A stretch of DNA of 64,000 nucleotides, from the NCBI GenBank assembly GCA_023055505.1, contig JALIRH010000013.1:8370001-8434000 (forward strand), read 5' to 3'. The DNA comes from Callipepla californica brunnescens. Its lineage: Eukaryota; Chordata; Aves; Galliformes; Odontophoridae. The stretch's first letter is position 1. Every line of letters begins with the position of its first letter. The position numbers and the translations under genes were made by a program. Positions 1-10,660 of the stretch are shown piece by piece. The notes under the pieces are model-generated. The model ran no database searches. It was not told the DNA's origin and was given only the letters and a program-made list of their open reading frames with translations.

Positions 1-510
1 TATTTCATAACAAAATATGAGGTTTGTTTAATCTCGCGCTCCTCCTCTTCTTCACTTCCTAAGTGGACTGAGTTGTTCAAAAGCACGTTGTGATCATCAA
101 AGCTTTATTTGTAGAAACAGAGCTTGCTGGTTACTACAGTCTGCCTGAATGGACATCTGTTGTGCTGTGTGATGGAACAGGTTGTTTGCTGTAATGGTAT
201 CTCATCAATTTTTGTAATCAAGCTTCACCAGTTCTTTCAGCCACTGAATGATGAACTTCTTTCTTCCTCCCACTACGCAAGGGCTCCACTATTTGTGTTT
301 TTAAAACATTTCCCAAAAGTAAAAAAAATGAAGTGATGATGTACTGAATGAATTATGAAGTGGTCAGGTTAACAAGACGTATATTCCTAGCAATCATGAA
401 CACGATGAGTATGTTACCCATCAGAGGTGGAATAAATCTGAGAAGGGCAAATGAGTGCATTGCCATTGGCTTCTTGTCATTCATTCTATACACTGGCCAC
501 ACGGTGGCAG

Positions 511-632
511 AAGGTGCATGGAACAGTGTGAAAAATGAGTGTTCAAAGCTCAGTGATAAGCTAAACTCACCTGTGTCTCTAAGGCTGGTGCTGATTCTGT
601 CTCTTCTGCTGTGCTACATCCATTTCTCTTGA
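511..632 (+). CDS. Possible terminal exon of a GPI-anchored (CD48-like) protein, partial
   Basis: A candidate last exon starts after a CAG at 508-510 in the phase-1 frame used by every SLAM-type exon in this window, and ends at TGA 630-632. It would encode about 40 residues: a polar stretch with one Cys and an N-S-P segment, then a C-terminal hydrophobic run (V-S-L-R-L-V-L-I-L-S-L-L-L-C-Y-I-H-F) with no basic cytoplasmic tail. That is the layout of a GPI-attachment signal, as in CD48-type SLAM members. The polypyrimidine tract before the acceptor is poor and any Ig exons would lie upstream of the window, so this is an inference. It could equally be a chance open frame. Confidence 0.25.
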
Positions 633-2523
633 AAAGCCCGGGGACTGCTGTTCAAACATTTGTTAGATGTTTTTTTTTTTTTTTAAGGAGCAGCAGGACA
701 TGGTGTACGCTGTACCGAAGGTGATGGTGAAGGGAACAGAGATGTGAGGGCACACAGAGGGGATTTAAAGGAGTGTGGAGAAAATGGGATGGTTTTGGAG
801 GTGTGGGGAGGAGGAAGGAGCTGATCTAAGCACAGTCCAGGGGTAAACAGAGCTCATCAGGTGGCTGTTGGAGAGTACCATCTAACTTGAGGCCCTCAGT
901 TCCCATCCATGTGTGTCCCAGTACCGACATTTTGGTTTCACAGCAGCCAGCTCTCTCTAAACTTGTGTACCTGAACATTTCCACATTGTGCATGCACCTT
1001 TGTTTATCTCTGCTTGCCCTCTGGTCCTTTCTAGTGACTCTTTTTGCCCTGCAGTGCCTTCCCTCACAACCTTCTTTGGGGCTTTATCCCCTTGGAATCA
1101 TTCAGAACAGAGGAGTCTTCAATTCTTCAGTGAAACCAAGGTCTGCCGCTGAAAAATCCCTTTTGTTTCTGCACTTGCCATACTTAGATACTCAGCTAAG
1201 CTGAAAAATGTTTCTATTGTTGTCCCCTCATTTCTTTCCTTTTTGGCTATTTTAATACACAAACTATTTTGCTAGGTTCTTTCAGGTAAGTAAACTGAAA
1301 ACAGTATTACAGCTAACAGTTACCTTAATTCAGTGCTGGTTCATACCAGAGCTATTAGGGTCAGGCAGACAGGAATGGATTTCCTGTGGAAGTGGGATAA
1401 TATGAAGTCACAGGGAAAAAAGTGGAAGCAAATTAATATTCATCAAATATCACAGTTTTGACACATGGTAGAGGGGAAGTTCCTGGTCATTGACCTCTGA
1501 GACACGCAGGAAGGGTGGCCTGCTGCTTGTAGTGTGTAAGAAATAATGTGCAGACTGCACAGAAACCAGCTATCCTTGAAACATTTCCTTTCACCTCCTG
1601 CTTTACATGTGTTCTGCAGACTCTTAAGTAATCTACAGCAGCGTGGATGCCTCAGATTGAGTAGACAGAGCAGCAGAGTGTGAGTAGTGTCTTTCATGGG
1701 CCCTTTGTACCTGTTCATTTTGACTCTCTTCTGTCCCTTTTCTGTTAGAACTTTAAAGACCTCATTAGACAGAGAAATTACTTTTTATTTGTGGATGCAC
1801 TGCTAATGGGAAACATCCATTTCTAGTTCACTATTGAAAGTGTAGATCTAACATTAACTGAAATAAATTCATTTTGGCTTAAAGAGCATGGCAACCCTCC
1901 TTTAACAGCACAGGCTGATCGTGTGCCACAGTGTAGTGTAATTGCTTACAACAGAAAAGCTCAGTGGAGTGATTTGGAAAGGGATAATTGTGCATGAAGA
2001 ATGATACCAATGTATCCCCAAACTTAACTGCACAGGCCCTGTTCTGCCTCCCCAGCGTGGTTCCTCCCTGCTCCCGTGGGTCTGTGCAGCCATCTCCATC
2101 TTCACACTCTCCCAGACTGGGGTTGCCCTACTTCACATCAGTGTCAAAGCCCAGACTGCTCTTCCTGCTCCTGAGATCTGACCTCTGTAGGCTTCTGTTG
2201 GTATGTAACCTAGGACTGTAGCTCTGGAAGACGTTAGCTGATCCTTGATAGCCCAATGATGAGTTCCCACCACTGGTTTGTGTTCCTGTATGTTCTTTGT
2301 GGTTTCCTTCCTTTCTTATTATCTCTTGGGGCATTGGAAAGGGTTCTTGGCCAGATACCTCTGAAGAAGCAGATGTTCTCCTTTCAAGTTCCACGTCTCT
2401 GGAGTGAATTTCCTTGTTTTTTTGTTGTTGTTTTTTCCCCGTTTCTTAATATGTAATTAAAAACACATATTAATCAGTAGTGCAGGTTGCAACACCTGAA
2501 GAAACAGCTGAGAAGTATGAAGT
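633..2523. other. Non-coding stretch, no recognised gene
   Basis: No Ig-like, transmembrane or other recognisable exon was found on either strand. A short poly-T run lies near 669-684. Open frames here are short and have no convincing splice context. If 511-632 is a real last exon, part of this stretch would be its 3' UTR, but I see no clear AATAAA soon after it. Confidence 0.5.
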
Positions 2524-2870
2524 CACAGAATCAGAGAATCATCGCTAAGGTTGGAAAAGACCTCTGAGTTCACCAAGTCCAACCCTCGCGTGTTCACTAA
2601 CCTGTGTCACTCAGTGCCACATCTCTGTGTTTCTTGATCGTCTCCAAGGACAGTGACTGTGATCTCCTTTGCCAATCTGTTCCAGTGTCTCACTGCTCCT
2701 TCTGAGAAGAAAATCTTAATATCCAATCTGGTGCAACTTGAGGTCATCACCTCTCATCCTTTTGCTGTTACCTGAAGAATAGGCGAACTCCCACCTCACT
2801 ACAACATCCTTTCAGGCAGTTGTAGAGTGGTGAGGTCTTCCTTCTGCTCTTGGGGAACCCTGAAAGCCCG
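2524..2870 (-). repeat. CR1-type LINE fragment (minus orientation)
   Basis: The left edge begins with the reverse complement of the CR1 3' tail (cagaatcagagaatcat), followed by the typical antisense CR1 text: 'ggttggaaaagacctctgag', 'ccaagtccaaccc', 'ccagtgtctcactgctc' and 'cttcctt'. The element is a 5'-truncated 3' end of a LINE, read on the minus strand. Confidence 0.85.
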
Positions 2871-4601
2871 TGAGAGGTGGCTCTATTGAGCAGGGCTTGG
2901 TCTGAATTTCACATTGTGATGACTTGCAGCAAACACGTGTGTAGATTTACTGATGAGATACAAAAACGCAGAAGATGGGGAGAAGAGGGCAGCAGGTTTT
3001 CTGCTCTGTCTCCAGCACTTGCATGACACGGTGTGTGCAGACAACTCTTCGATTCTTGACCTCGAACCCAGGAAGGCAGGAAGCTGAAGCAGGAGCATGC
3101 TGTAGTTAGCGTGGGCTCTCAGAGGGCTGTGGTCAACGTCACCCTGATGAAAGATGTGATGCTGCTCACAGAGGGCTTTGCATCTTATCCCACCACAGGA
3201 AGTAGCTGCTGCCTGTAATGGTGAGGTGTTTGTGCAGGCAGGCTGCTGCACGGGTAGAGTTTCCTGCTCCCCTCCTGCTGCTGGGGCAGGTGAAGCCCTT
3301 GCATGGACCAATGGACCATCATTTTGCTGAAGAGGGAAATAGAAGCTTTGCTCAATCCTAAAATTGGCCAAGCTGAGCTCTCGGAGCTTGCAGTGTCACC
3401 ACATTCACCAAGAGACAGACACCCCTCAGGAGCAGCACAGTGAACAGGAACAGGATTTGACCCATCTATTCATTCGTTTCTGCTCAGAAACAGTATCTTC
3501 TCATTTCCTGGCACCGTTTTCATTATGTTGTGTTCTGAAATACTTGCAGAAAGCTGGCAAAAGTGATTTCATCTGCATGTTAATATGAACTACACGTTAA
3601 ACCAATGCAGATGCTTTTTGTTCAGAGGCACACGAGAAAGGGCAAAGTTATCTTCCTACAAAAGTTTAGGGAAGGAAGAAATTAATGTATTCTGAGTTAA
3701 CAGATCATGTGTGTCTGAGCCCTTGAGAACTTCCAGTATAGCTCATCTGGAAAAGCTCACGTGCTCCCCTGGCTGAGCTGCCTGAACACAGCCTGAAGGA
3801 CCTAACAAGGCTTTGCATCACCAAATATGCAGCAAATCAGCTGGACGGAGGGTGCACATTGGTTCCTTCTCCTTTACCCTTCTCCTTTACTTTTCATATT
3901 TAATCTTGATACAGTGATATTGCATTATGCATCTGTGACTGTTACATAGTTTGAAAGCTGCAAGCGTACTTGTAAGTCACCATCATTTTCACCTGCTGTC
4001 TTTGGCACCAGCCCTCCAGCCTCCCCAGTGAAGACCTCCTGATTTCTCCTCACCCATCCATCACCCCTTTCTCCAGCTGCACCCCAGTGCTGGGCTTAAG
4101 CTTCTCTTGGCTAGCTCTGCCCAGAAGCCTTAAGCAGTGGATTCCTGAGCTTCCCAGCAATGGATCAAGTCATACAGCACAGGTCATGCTACAGTCTGAA
4201 TCTGCAATGTGATTTTAGCTGTGAAAAGACTGCAGTTGGAAAGTAGCAACCCAAGCACTGCAGTGGTGAAGATGGGGTAGGACCTGCACCCTGAGCGTTC
4301 CCCAAACCCATGGGGAACACCTGCAAGCTGAATTACAGGAGGAAGTCCTAAAAGCCACGACGAATCTAGAAAATCTGTGACCGAAAGCTGAGTTACACAA
4401 TGGTGTGGAAAGGTGTGAGTTTTCTGGTTGTCACTGAAGATTTGTTCTTCAAGCTGCAGGTGCTGTGCCTTTGAAGTCCCCCATCACAGCTTCCCACATT
4501 TCCTTCCCAGATGAGTGACCTGACCAAGTGACAATCAGCCCAGTGCTGCATATCCAGCTCTTGGACACAGCAAATTGCAGCCATTGCCCGAGAGACATTG
4601 G
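2871..4601. other. Single-copy flank left of the duplication, no recognised gene
   Basis: The longest open frame here is on the minus strand at 2883-3371. It has no domain resemblance and no splice-consistent context, so I do not call it. The stretch ends at the left breakpoint of the tandem duplication, where 'ggaatggaag' (4601-4610) begins the duplicated unit. Confidence 0.5.
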
Positions 4602-4889
4602 GAATGGAAGAAAAAGTTGTGAAGTAGGTACTGCATGCTGAGGGAGGGATCACCATGGAGATTTGGCCAGAACTTCCAGCCAGGAGTTCAAGGTGCCCTT
4701 GAATCACGTGGAGATGACCATGTGCATCCCTCCTTGGGCTGTCCCTTCCCACCATGTTGGATCTCCACAGGGAAGACCAAGCTCTGCTCTGATGATGACA
4801 CTGCCCCGATTTCTCCTATCTGGGGGGCCAGCAGCCAAGGCAATCTCATTTAATAATGGGTATGTTCCTATCTGGTGAGATGCAAGAGA

Positions 4890-5045
4890 ACTGTAGAATC
4901 TTGGAATGGCATTGGTTGGAAGGGACCTTAAAGGTCACGTATTTCCAGCCCCTTACCTCGGTAGGGACAGCTTCCATATCTATGCGTCTTTCTGTTAAGC
5001 AGGCTGAATTGTGGAAGAAATCCATGGATTGAAATGAATGGAGAA
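4890..5045 (-). repeat. CR1-type LINE 3' fragment (minus), copy 1
   Basis: The text 'gtagaatcttggaatggcat' followed by 'ttggttggaagggaccttaa' and 'ggtcac' is the antisense CR1 3' end. The same insertion sits at about 23203-23358 in copy 2, so it predates the duplication. Confidence 0.7.
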
Positions 5046-5642
5046 GGGTGATGGCCATCTCCTGTGGTCCTGATCATCAAAGCCATAAGGTCAGGACTCC
5101 AAACCAGCCTCTCTTTTTCACGTGCATGCCGCTGGCTTTGAAACAGAGCTGGTGGTTCTGAAATTGCATCTCAGAACAACCTCCCTGGAAAAGACTCTTG
5201 GGTCTTTTCCTTCTAGGGGTTGACAGCCTGATTCTTTGTCTCTGCCTGCAAGGTGGAAGCTTTTCTCTTTCTACTGACAGCTTCTTTAGAGTCCTCTTGT
5301 CATCTATGGTTTCAAAGAATAGCAATCCTCACTGATTCCCATGTTGTGTTTATCAGAGCATTACGTTTCCTTCATCTCCTTTAAAGCACAGAGCCTCATT
5401 GCCGCTCTAGGTGTAAAAGGGAAAGTTCTTTAGACCCTGCTCACTCCCATTGGCATCCTCCTGGCACTGGGATTCCCTGGCACCCGGGATTCCCCGCACA
5501 ACGCAGTGCCCGAGGCCGCCCCTCTCCGCTGGCAGGAAGGAGCCCGGTCTCCCCCACCCACAGCAAACCCAACGGGTGCAGAGGGGCTGAGCCCGAGCTG
5601 CTGACTTCCTCCCAGGCTGGGAGAGCACGGCAGCCTCAGGAG

Positions 5643-8246
5643 ATGCAGCGCTGCCGGGGCCTTGGCTCCGTCGTGCTGCTGCTGCTGCTGGGTGAGTCGG
5701 GGCTGGGATTGCTGCCGGGCAAGGTGTGAAGCCAAGGGCTGGCGATGGGCAAGGGGAGGTGGGATGCAGGGTGCTGCGAGCACCCGGAGCTGAGGTTGGG
5801 GCTGAATGGCTGCTGTGCTGCCTCCTGCTGCTCTGCAGGGCAAAGCCTGGCTCTTCTCATCGAAATCCCGCAGGATGTGGTCAGCGGCACCGTGGGGCAG
5901 TCCGTGCTCCTGCCGGTCTCCTACAGAGTCAACAGCTCCCTTCGCTTCCCAGTGTCAATTCGGTGGAAGTTTGGGAACAGCCGACAAGTGATCATCACCA
6001 CCTGCTCAGTGCAGAACTGCTTCCTGGATGCTTCGGGAGCTCCCAGTAAATGCTCCGCACTATATTTCCCTCATGCCAAATACCGGGACCGCGTCGAGGT
6101 CTTCCCTGAGAACGCATCCCTGCTGCTGTGGGACCTACGGCTCAGTGACAGCGGGCTGTACAGCGTCACCTTCACACAGCAAAACCAAAGCAGGAGGATT
6201 ACCCTGGCCGTGCACAAGGAGCCTGTTTCCTCCGAGCATCTTGACGAAGGTAAGTGCCCGTGTGCACGGACAGTTGTGCTCCTCGATTATAGAAGTAAGC
6301 CCACCCTATTCTGCTCTGCCTGCTAAATGAGAAGGACGAGAGCTTCTTGTGCATGCTTCTTGTGCACGTCTTGTGTTTATGTGAAATGAATGGCTTCATG
6401 TGGGAGAGACGGGCTCAGAAACTGATGCCCTGGCTCTTAGTCCTGTGCCAGAGCAGATCCATTATTTGCTGAGCTTAATGGGATGTTTAGAGATAAATCA
6501 TTAGCCACAGAGGCTGTGAAACTTACACCAAATATTCTTCTACCACTTTGGTGCCACCCTACCTTAAAAAGCAGGGGAAACGATCTCTGCTGCGGTATCT
6601 GCCAGCCCTGCATTCCCTTAGGAAGTACTCACAGCACGTGTTGTCTTCCCAGAACCAGACAACAAGCATCAAGACAACATCCATTACTACATAATTGGAG
6701 TTTGCTCTCTTGTCGGCCTCTTGCTGCTGTTCCTGGTCCTCTGCATACGGCGATGGGGTAGGTGGATCTGCTCCTGCATTTCTCCCTTTAAGGGAGTGTT
6801 TCTGGGGGATAAAGGCAGCAGAGGGCTCTTCTGACCAAAAATATTCCTTCCCCAAGAGTTCCCCCTTGATGTGCCCCTTCTGCCATTCCTGAAAGGTTCC
6901 GAGTTTGTGACGCAACTTAACGAAGCAGAAGCAGAGTACGGGGAGGTTTTGGTTTTCTGCAGAACCTAGATGGTTTAGTGCTGAGACCAGAACTGAGAAA
7001 TGGCATCACATCTAGTCAATCCATCACAAATTGATGGATTCAGAAATGCACCCTCTGAGTGTTGACATGATTATTCTGTTGTAGACACTTTAGAACTCCA
7101 GCTGGGGAGAATATCCTGGGTGGTGTCCACTTGAAAATGAACCTGTAAGATGCAGGTCTCTGCAGCTTCCATCAGCACCTTCACCCCTCAGGATGCCTTT
7201 GTCAGGAAGCAACTGCATTTGTTTCCAAGTGGGAAAAGTAACTTGTACTTGAGTAAAATAGCCACAGAGATCTCCGTCTTGACAACAAAATCCACATCAG
7301 CCCCTGGTGAATGTGCCAGCAGTGCACCTCGGGTTCCCCAGGGCTCAGGGAGAGGAGGGCACAGCGCATCAGTGTGTCTGTTGGGTACTAAAATTCTCCT
7401 TTTCTCAAATGCAGTGTGGCAGAAGAAGATGGGAACCACTACACAGCAGCAGGTACAGGCAGTTCTTCTGAAGGCTCCTTGGGTAAATGCTTGCTGCTGG
7501 CTTGAGTAGGATGCACTGAGCTGCAGGAATCATTTGCTGAATATAAAATTAGGAAGTTGGTTAGGTGCTGTAAGAGTAAGTTGCAAAGTGCCTGCCCTTC
7601 CCCCAGATGCACAGTTCCCCTTTGCCTCCCACCCAGAGCCCAGAGGAGCTGCTTTTAGGGACTTGAGAAGCCTGAGGACAGCTTTGACCAACAGCCGCAT
7701 TGAGGAAAAATGGTTACATGCAGAGAAATATGGAGACAGCCTCTCTTGTCTGATTGCCAGCCTTGTGAATTCATGTTCAGAATGTCTTCAGGGGTCCACA
7801 TGGGCCATTTAGGGACTCATCTCGTGCAGGGTTCCACCCGTGAGAAATAAAGCCCAGAGGAAGAGGCAAAAAAACCTCAGTAGGAGACAGGAGAGCAGGA
7901 CAGCCCCATCTGCTCTGCAGGCTGTGACTCCTGAAGGACCTGGCTTTGTCTGAGAGGTCCTTGGGTAAAATACTCCTTGCTGTCTGCAGTCAGCAGCTCT
8001 GGATCCCTTCTGATTCCAGCACCTTTGGTTTTCTCTCTGCTTCTCCAGGCCTCAGACACAGAGGATATTTACAACACCATGGCAGGGGACGTGGTAACAA
8101 TTTATGCCAGAATTGGAGAAGACATGGAAGAGACAAAGCCAAGAGCACTGCCAGATACTCTCTATGCATCTGTCACATTCCCTCATCTGCCTTCTGCTTT
8201 GGCTCCAAACCTTGCAGGAGATAGAGCTGCGGCAGAGCCAAGGTGA
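5643..8246 (+). CDS. A1: SLAM-family-like receptor, single V domain, one TM, two ITSMs
   Basis: Five exons: 5643-5691, 5839-6249, 6653-6757, 7415-7452 and 8049-8246 (801 nt, 266 aa), all GT-AG with matching phases. Residues 1-17 form a Leu-rich signal peptide. Residues about 23-140 form one V-type Ig domain that lacks the B- and F-strand cysteines (V-L-L-P-V and S-G-L-Y-S-V), as in CD2/SLAM V domains. It carries three cysteines in its middle (T-T-C, Q-N-C, S-K-C) and N-glycosylation sequons. The TM segment is about 165-185, followed by R-R-W. The tail holds Y-N-T-M at Tyr209 (a YxxM form), T-I-Y-A-R-I (Tyr220) and T-L-Y-A-S-V (Tyr240). The last two match the ITSM consensus that binds SAP/EAT-2-type SH2 adaptors, so a leukocyte signalling receptor is likely. 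The usual SLAM C2 domain exon is absent: nothing Ig-like lies in 6250-6652. Confidence 0.85.
8097..8174 (+). other. A1 tail: two ITSM codon blocks
   Basis: The codons at 8097-8114 read T-I-Y-A-R-I and those at 8157-8174 read T-L-Y-A-S-V. Both match T-x-Y-x-x-[V/I]. The Thr codon ACA (8097-8099) is the one changed to TCA (Ser) in copy 2. Confidence 0.85.
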
Positions 8247-8642
8247 TGCTGTTGTCACTCTGTCCCTTGAGACCAGACTCTTGGTGAGCCCACTCCTGCC
8301 CCATGGAGCAACTGGAAATGCATTAGTTTGCCTCAAACCACAGTTTCTCTTGAATTTGAGGGATGAGCTGTTTGTTGTTTCATCTTGAGAGCGCTTCCTG
8401 AGAGCACAAAGATGCTAAACGCAAGAGAAAGATGCCTAAAGCAAAGGCAAAACAACAGCTCACCCATGGGAAGCTCAATTTCATAGACACCTTTAACTTG
8501 AGGTATAGTGGAGATTGTTGAATGGATTTCAGTCTCGTGTCCCAATTGCCCTGTCACATTAAAAGCATGTATGAAGATCTTTGGACCTGGTGTCCTTGTT
8601 TTTATGGGCATGCCAAGTAATACTTGAGCAGACCTTTCCTGC

Positions 8643-8648
8643 AATAAA
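8643..8648 (+). terminator. Polyadenylation signal AATAAA for A1
   Basis: AATAAA lies about 400 bases after the A1 stop codon, in a conserved 3' UTR position. It is the first good signal after the stop. Confidence 0.6.
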
Positions 8649-9352
8649 TTTTGCTCAAACTTGGGGTCCCATGGCAATAGCATTTTAGGGTATCTGCAAA
8701 ATGCAATGAGAGAATAGATCAATTTTGTTCTTCTTTGGGTTCTCTGGGTTGCCTGATCTTTCTGCCCTTCGTCAGCATTGAAATGCATTGTTGTTTATTG
8801 TCAACTTGAAGGAGTGGCTGCTGTGTCGTGGCTGGGGTGAGTTAGAAGCTGGTGATGGGAAGAGGAAGAAAGCAGCATGATCTGAGCGAGCCCATTCCAA
8901 AACAGAGGGCAATTACAGCAGGTTCTTGAATAGTCCATACTGCAGTTTTTACTTTCACTTAATCATGCTCATAGAAAAATGCTTCACTTTTTGGCATCTA
9001 ACTTGCTTTGGGGCTAGAATTCTCTTTCTGCTATCCTCAGTCTTGGGCTCGGGACTTCTTCTTTCTACCTAACAGGTGCCACGTAAAGAGAGCTGCAGGA
9101 TTTGGGTGATACAGTGCCTGATTCTGGGAGAGTTGGGAAGTATTTGGTCCACACACCTCCACAGAGGCCAGTGTCTGTTGGTGAGTGGCTAGATGCAACA
9201 TCGACACCAGATCTCTGCAGTTTTGTGCTTGCCAAGTCCTGCCGTCCATGCTGGGTCATACACAGATGGGATAGCTGTGCTTGTGGCACGGTGTGGTTGA
9301 AACTCCATGCTTCTTTGGTAGACTGCAAGAGGAGCCCAGGGGATGGGAAATA

Positions 9353-10650
9353 AGGTATTCATGCAGCTAAGAACTGGGGGGAGGCATAGAGCCATAGAAT
9401 TATAAAGACTGGAGAAGACCTCTAAGATCATCTAGTCCCAGTCTGTCACAGATACCCCACAGCAAGCCCATGGCTCTGCTTGCATCCCATGCTATGTGTA
9501 AAACACAGAGCAAACTGCAGAAACCAGTAAAGCACAAGCTAAAAGAGAGGGGAGGAATGGTTGGCCACATTTTCTCTGTATGGTTTGCCTGCTGCCTTGT
9601 TTCTGACCTCTTCCCTTCCTCTGCCCTGATGTTCTGCTCCCCTTCTTGCTTCATGCTCTACTTGCGGCATTTTGCCCCCATCTCCGCCATGTCATGGCTA
9701 ATGTCTTGTGCTGCAGCCTCATCAGCTGCCTCTGCCCTTCCATTTCCTCCTCTGAGCAGCTTTTTTCACAGGGCTCTGTCTCTCTGGCCCCTTCTCTGAC
9801 TGCTCTTTGTAGCTTTTAAAGGTCAGTGTGGCTTTCTTTGTGGCTGCAGATGGCTTGGTGCTCACAGACCTCCCCCTCACACACTGCTCGCTGCATCTCA
9901 GAGCAGCTTCCTCTGACAGATACTTGCAGCCCTTGATTTCAAAGGCTCACCTAGTGCACCGTTCCTCTCAGCAGCCCTGCTGCTTGTCCTAGTTTCTTCT
10001 TCCACATTTTAATCCATCCCATGTGTCTGAAAGTCATCTTCTGCTGAGTGTGACGTACTCGGAGTGGGACAGGGGTGCCAAAGGGCATGGAAACTGTCAA
10101 CATATCTGAAGCCTTCTTCACCTCGGTCTTCATCAGTACGACTGGTCCCCCTTGGTGGGAGGGGAGCAGGTTAGGGAGTACCCAAGCCAACTAGCTGTAT
10201 GTAGGCACATGGGGCCTGATGGGATGCACATACAACCTCTGAGAGTGGCTGATGTCACGGCAAGGCTGCGCTTGGTTGTCTATGGGAGGCTGTGATAACT
10301 GGGAGAGGTTCATGAAGGCAGGTGGAGGGCAAACATCACTCCTGCCTTCAAAAAGGGGCAGGAAGGAGGATCTGGAGGAGCTCCAGGATGGTCAGCCTCC
10401 CCTCGAATCCTGGGTAGGTGGGGGAAGCCACTTCCCAACATGTGACAGGCAAGAAAGTGATTGGTCAGCGTGGATTTATGGATGAGAAATGCCATTTAAC
10501 CAAACTGAAAACCTTCTACATTGAAGTGGTTGGTTGGTAGATGAGGGCAGATGCTTACCTCAACTTTAGTGAGGCTTTTGATGCTATCTCCCTAAACATC
10601 CTCATGTCAACATCATGTCAGAGAAGATGACGAAGCGTGGGTTGGGTAAG
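9353..10650. other. 1.3 kb block present in copy 1, absent from copy 2
   Basis: In copy 2 the left flank (..gggaaata) at 27668 is followed by one extra T and then directly by the right flank (tgaatttatc) at 27670. The block carries a CR1 3' fragment and part of a second CR1. Its right edge falls inside that second CR1, so a deletion from copy 2 is more likely than an insertion into copy 1. Confidence 0.85.
9388..9475 (-). repeat. CR1-type LINE 3' fragment (minus)
   Basis: 'agagccatagaattataaag' followed by 'actggagaagacctctaag' and 'atcatctagtcccag' is antisense CR1 3' end. It lies in the block missing from copy 2. Confidence 0.7.
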
Positions 10651-10660
10651 TGAATTTATC
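10245..10660 (+). repeat. CR1 LINE ORF2 (reverse transcriptase) remnant, broken
   Basis: The plus strand resembles the CR1 reverse-transcriptase region: 'tgggagaggttcatgaagg', 'gatggtcagcctcccctcg', and a degraded form of the F-S-K-A-F-D motif stretch ('tttagtgaggcttttgatgc', 'tatctccctaaacatcctca'). Frames are interrupted, so it is an inactive fragment. Copy 2 keeps only what follows 10651. Confidence 0.6.

Noticed and set aside
2883..3371. 162-codon open frame on the minus strand
   Set aside because: No domain, signal or membrane pattern, no splice context, and adjacent to a CR1. Long chance frames of this size are common in GC-balanced DNA.
5745..6326. 193-codon frame starting in A1 intron 1 and running through the V exon
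   Set aside because: The V exon is real but the frame extends into introns on both sides. The spliced model with leader 5643-5691 and donor at 6250 is better supported.
6250..6652. A hidden C2 exon between the V and TM exons of gene A
   Set aside because: No frame shows a Cys/Trp/Tyr-x-Cys Ig pattern with splice sites, in either copy.
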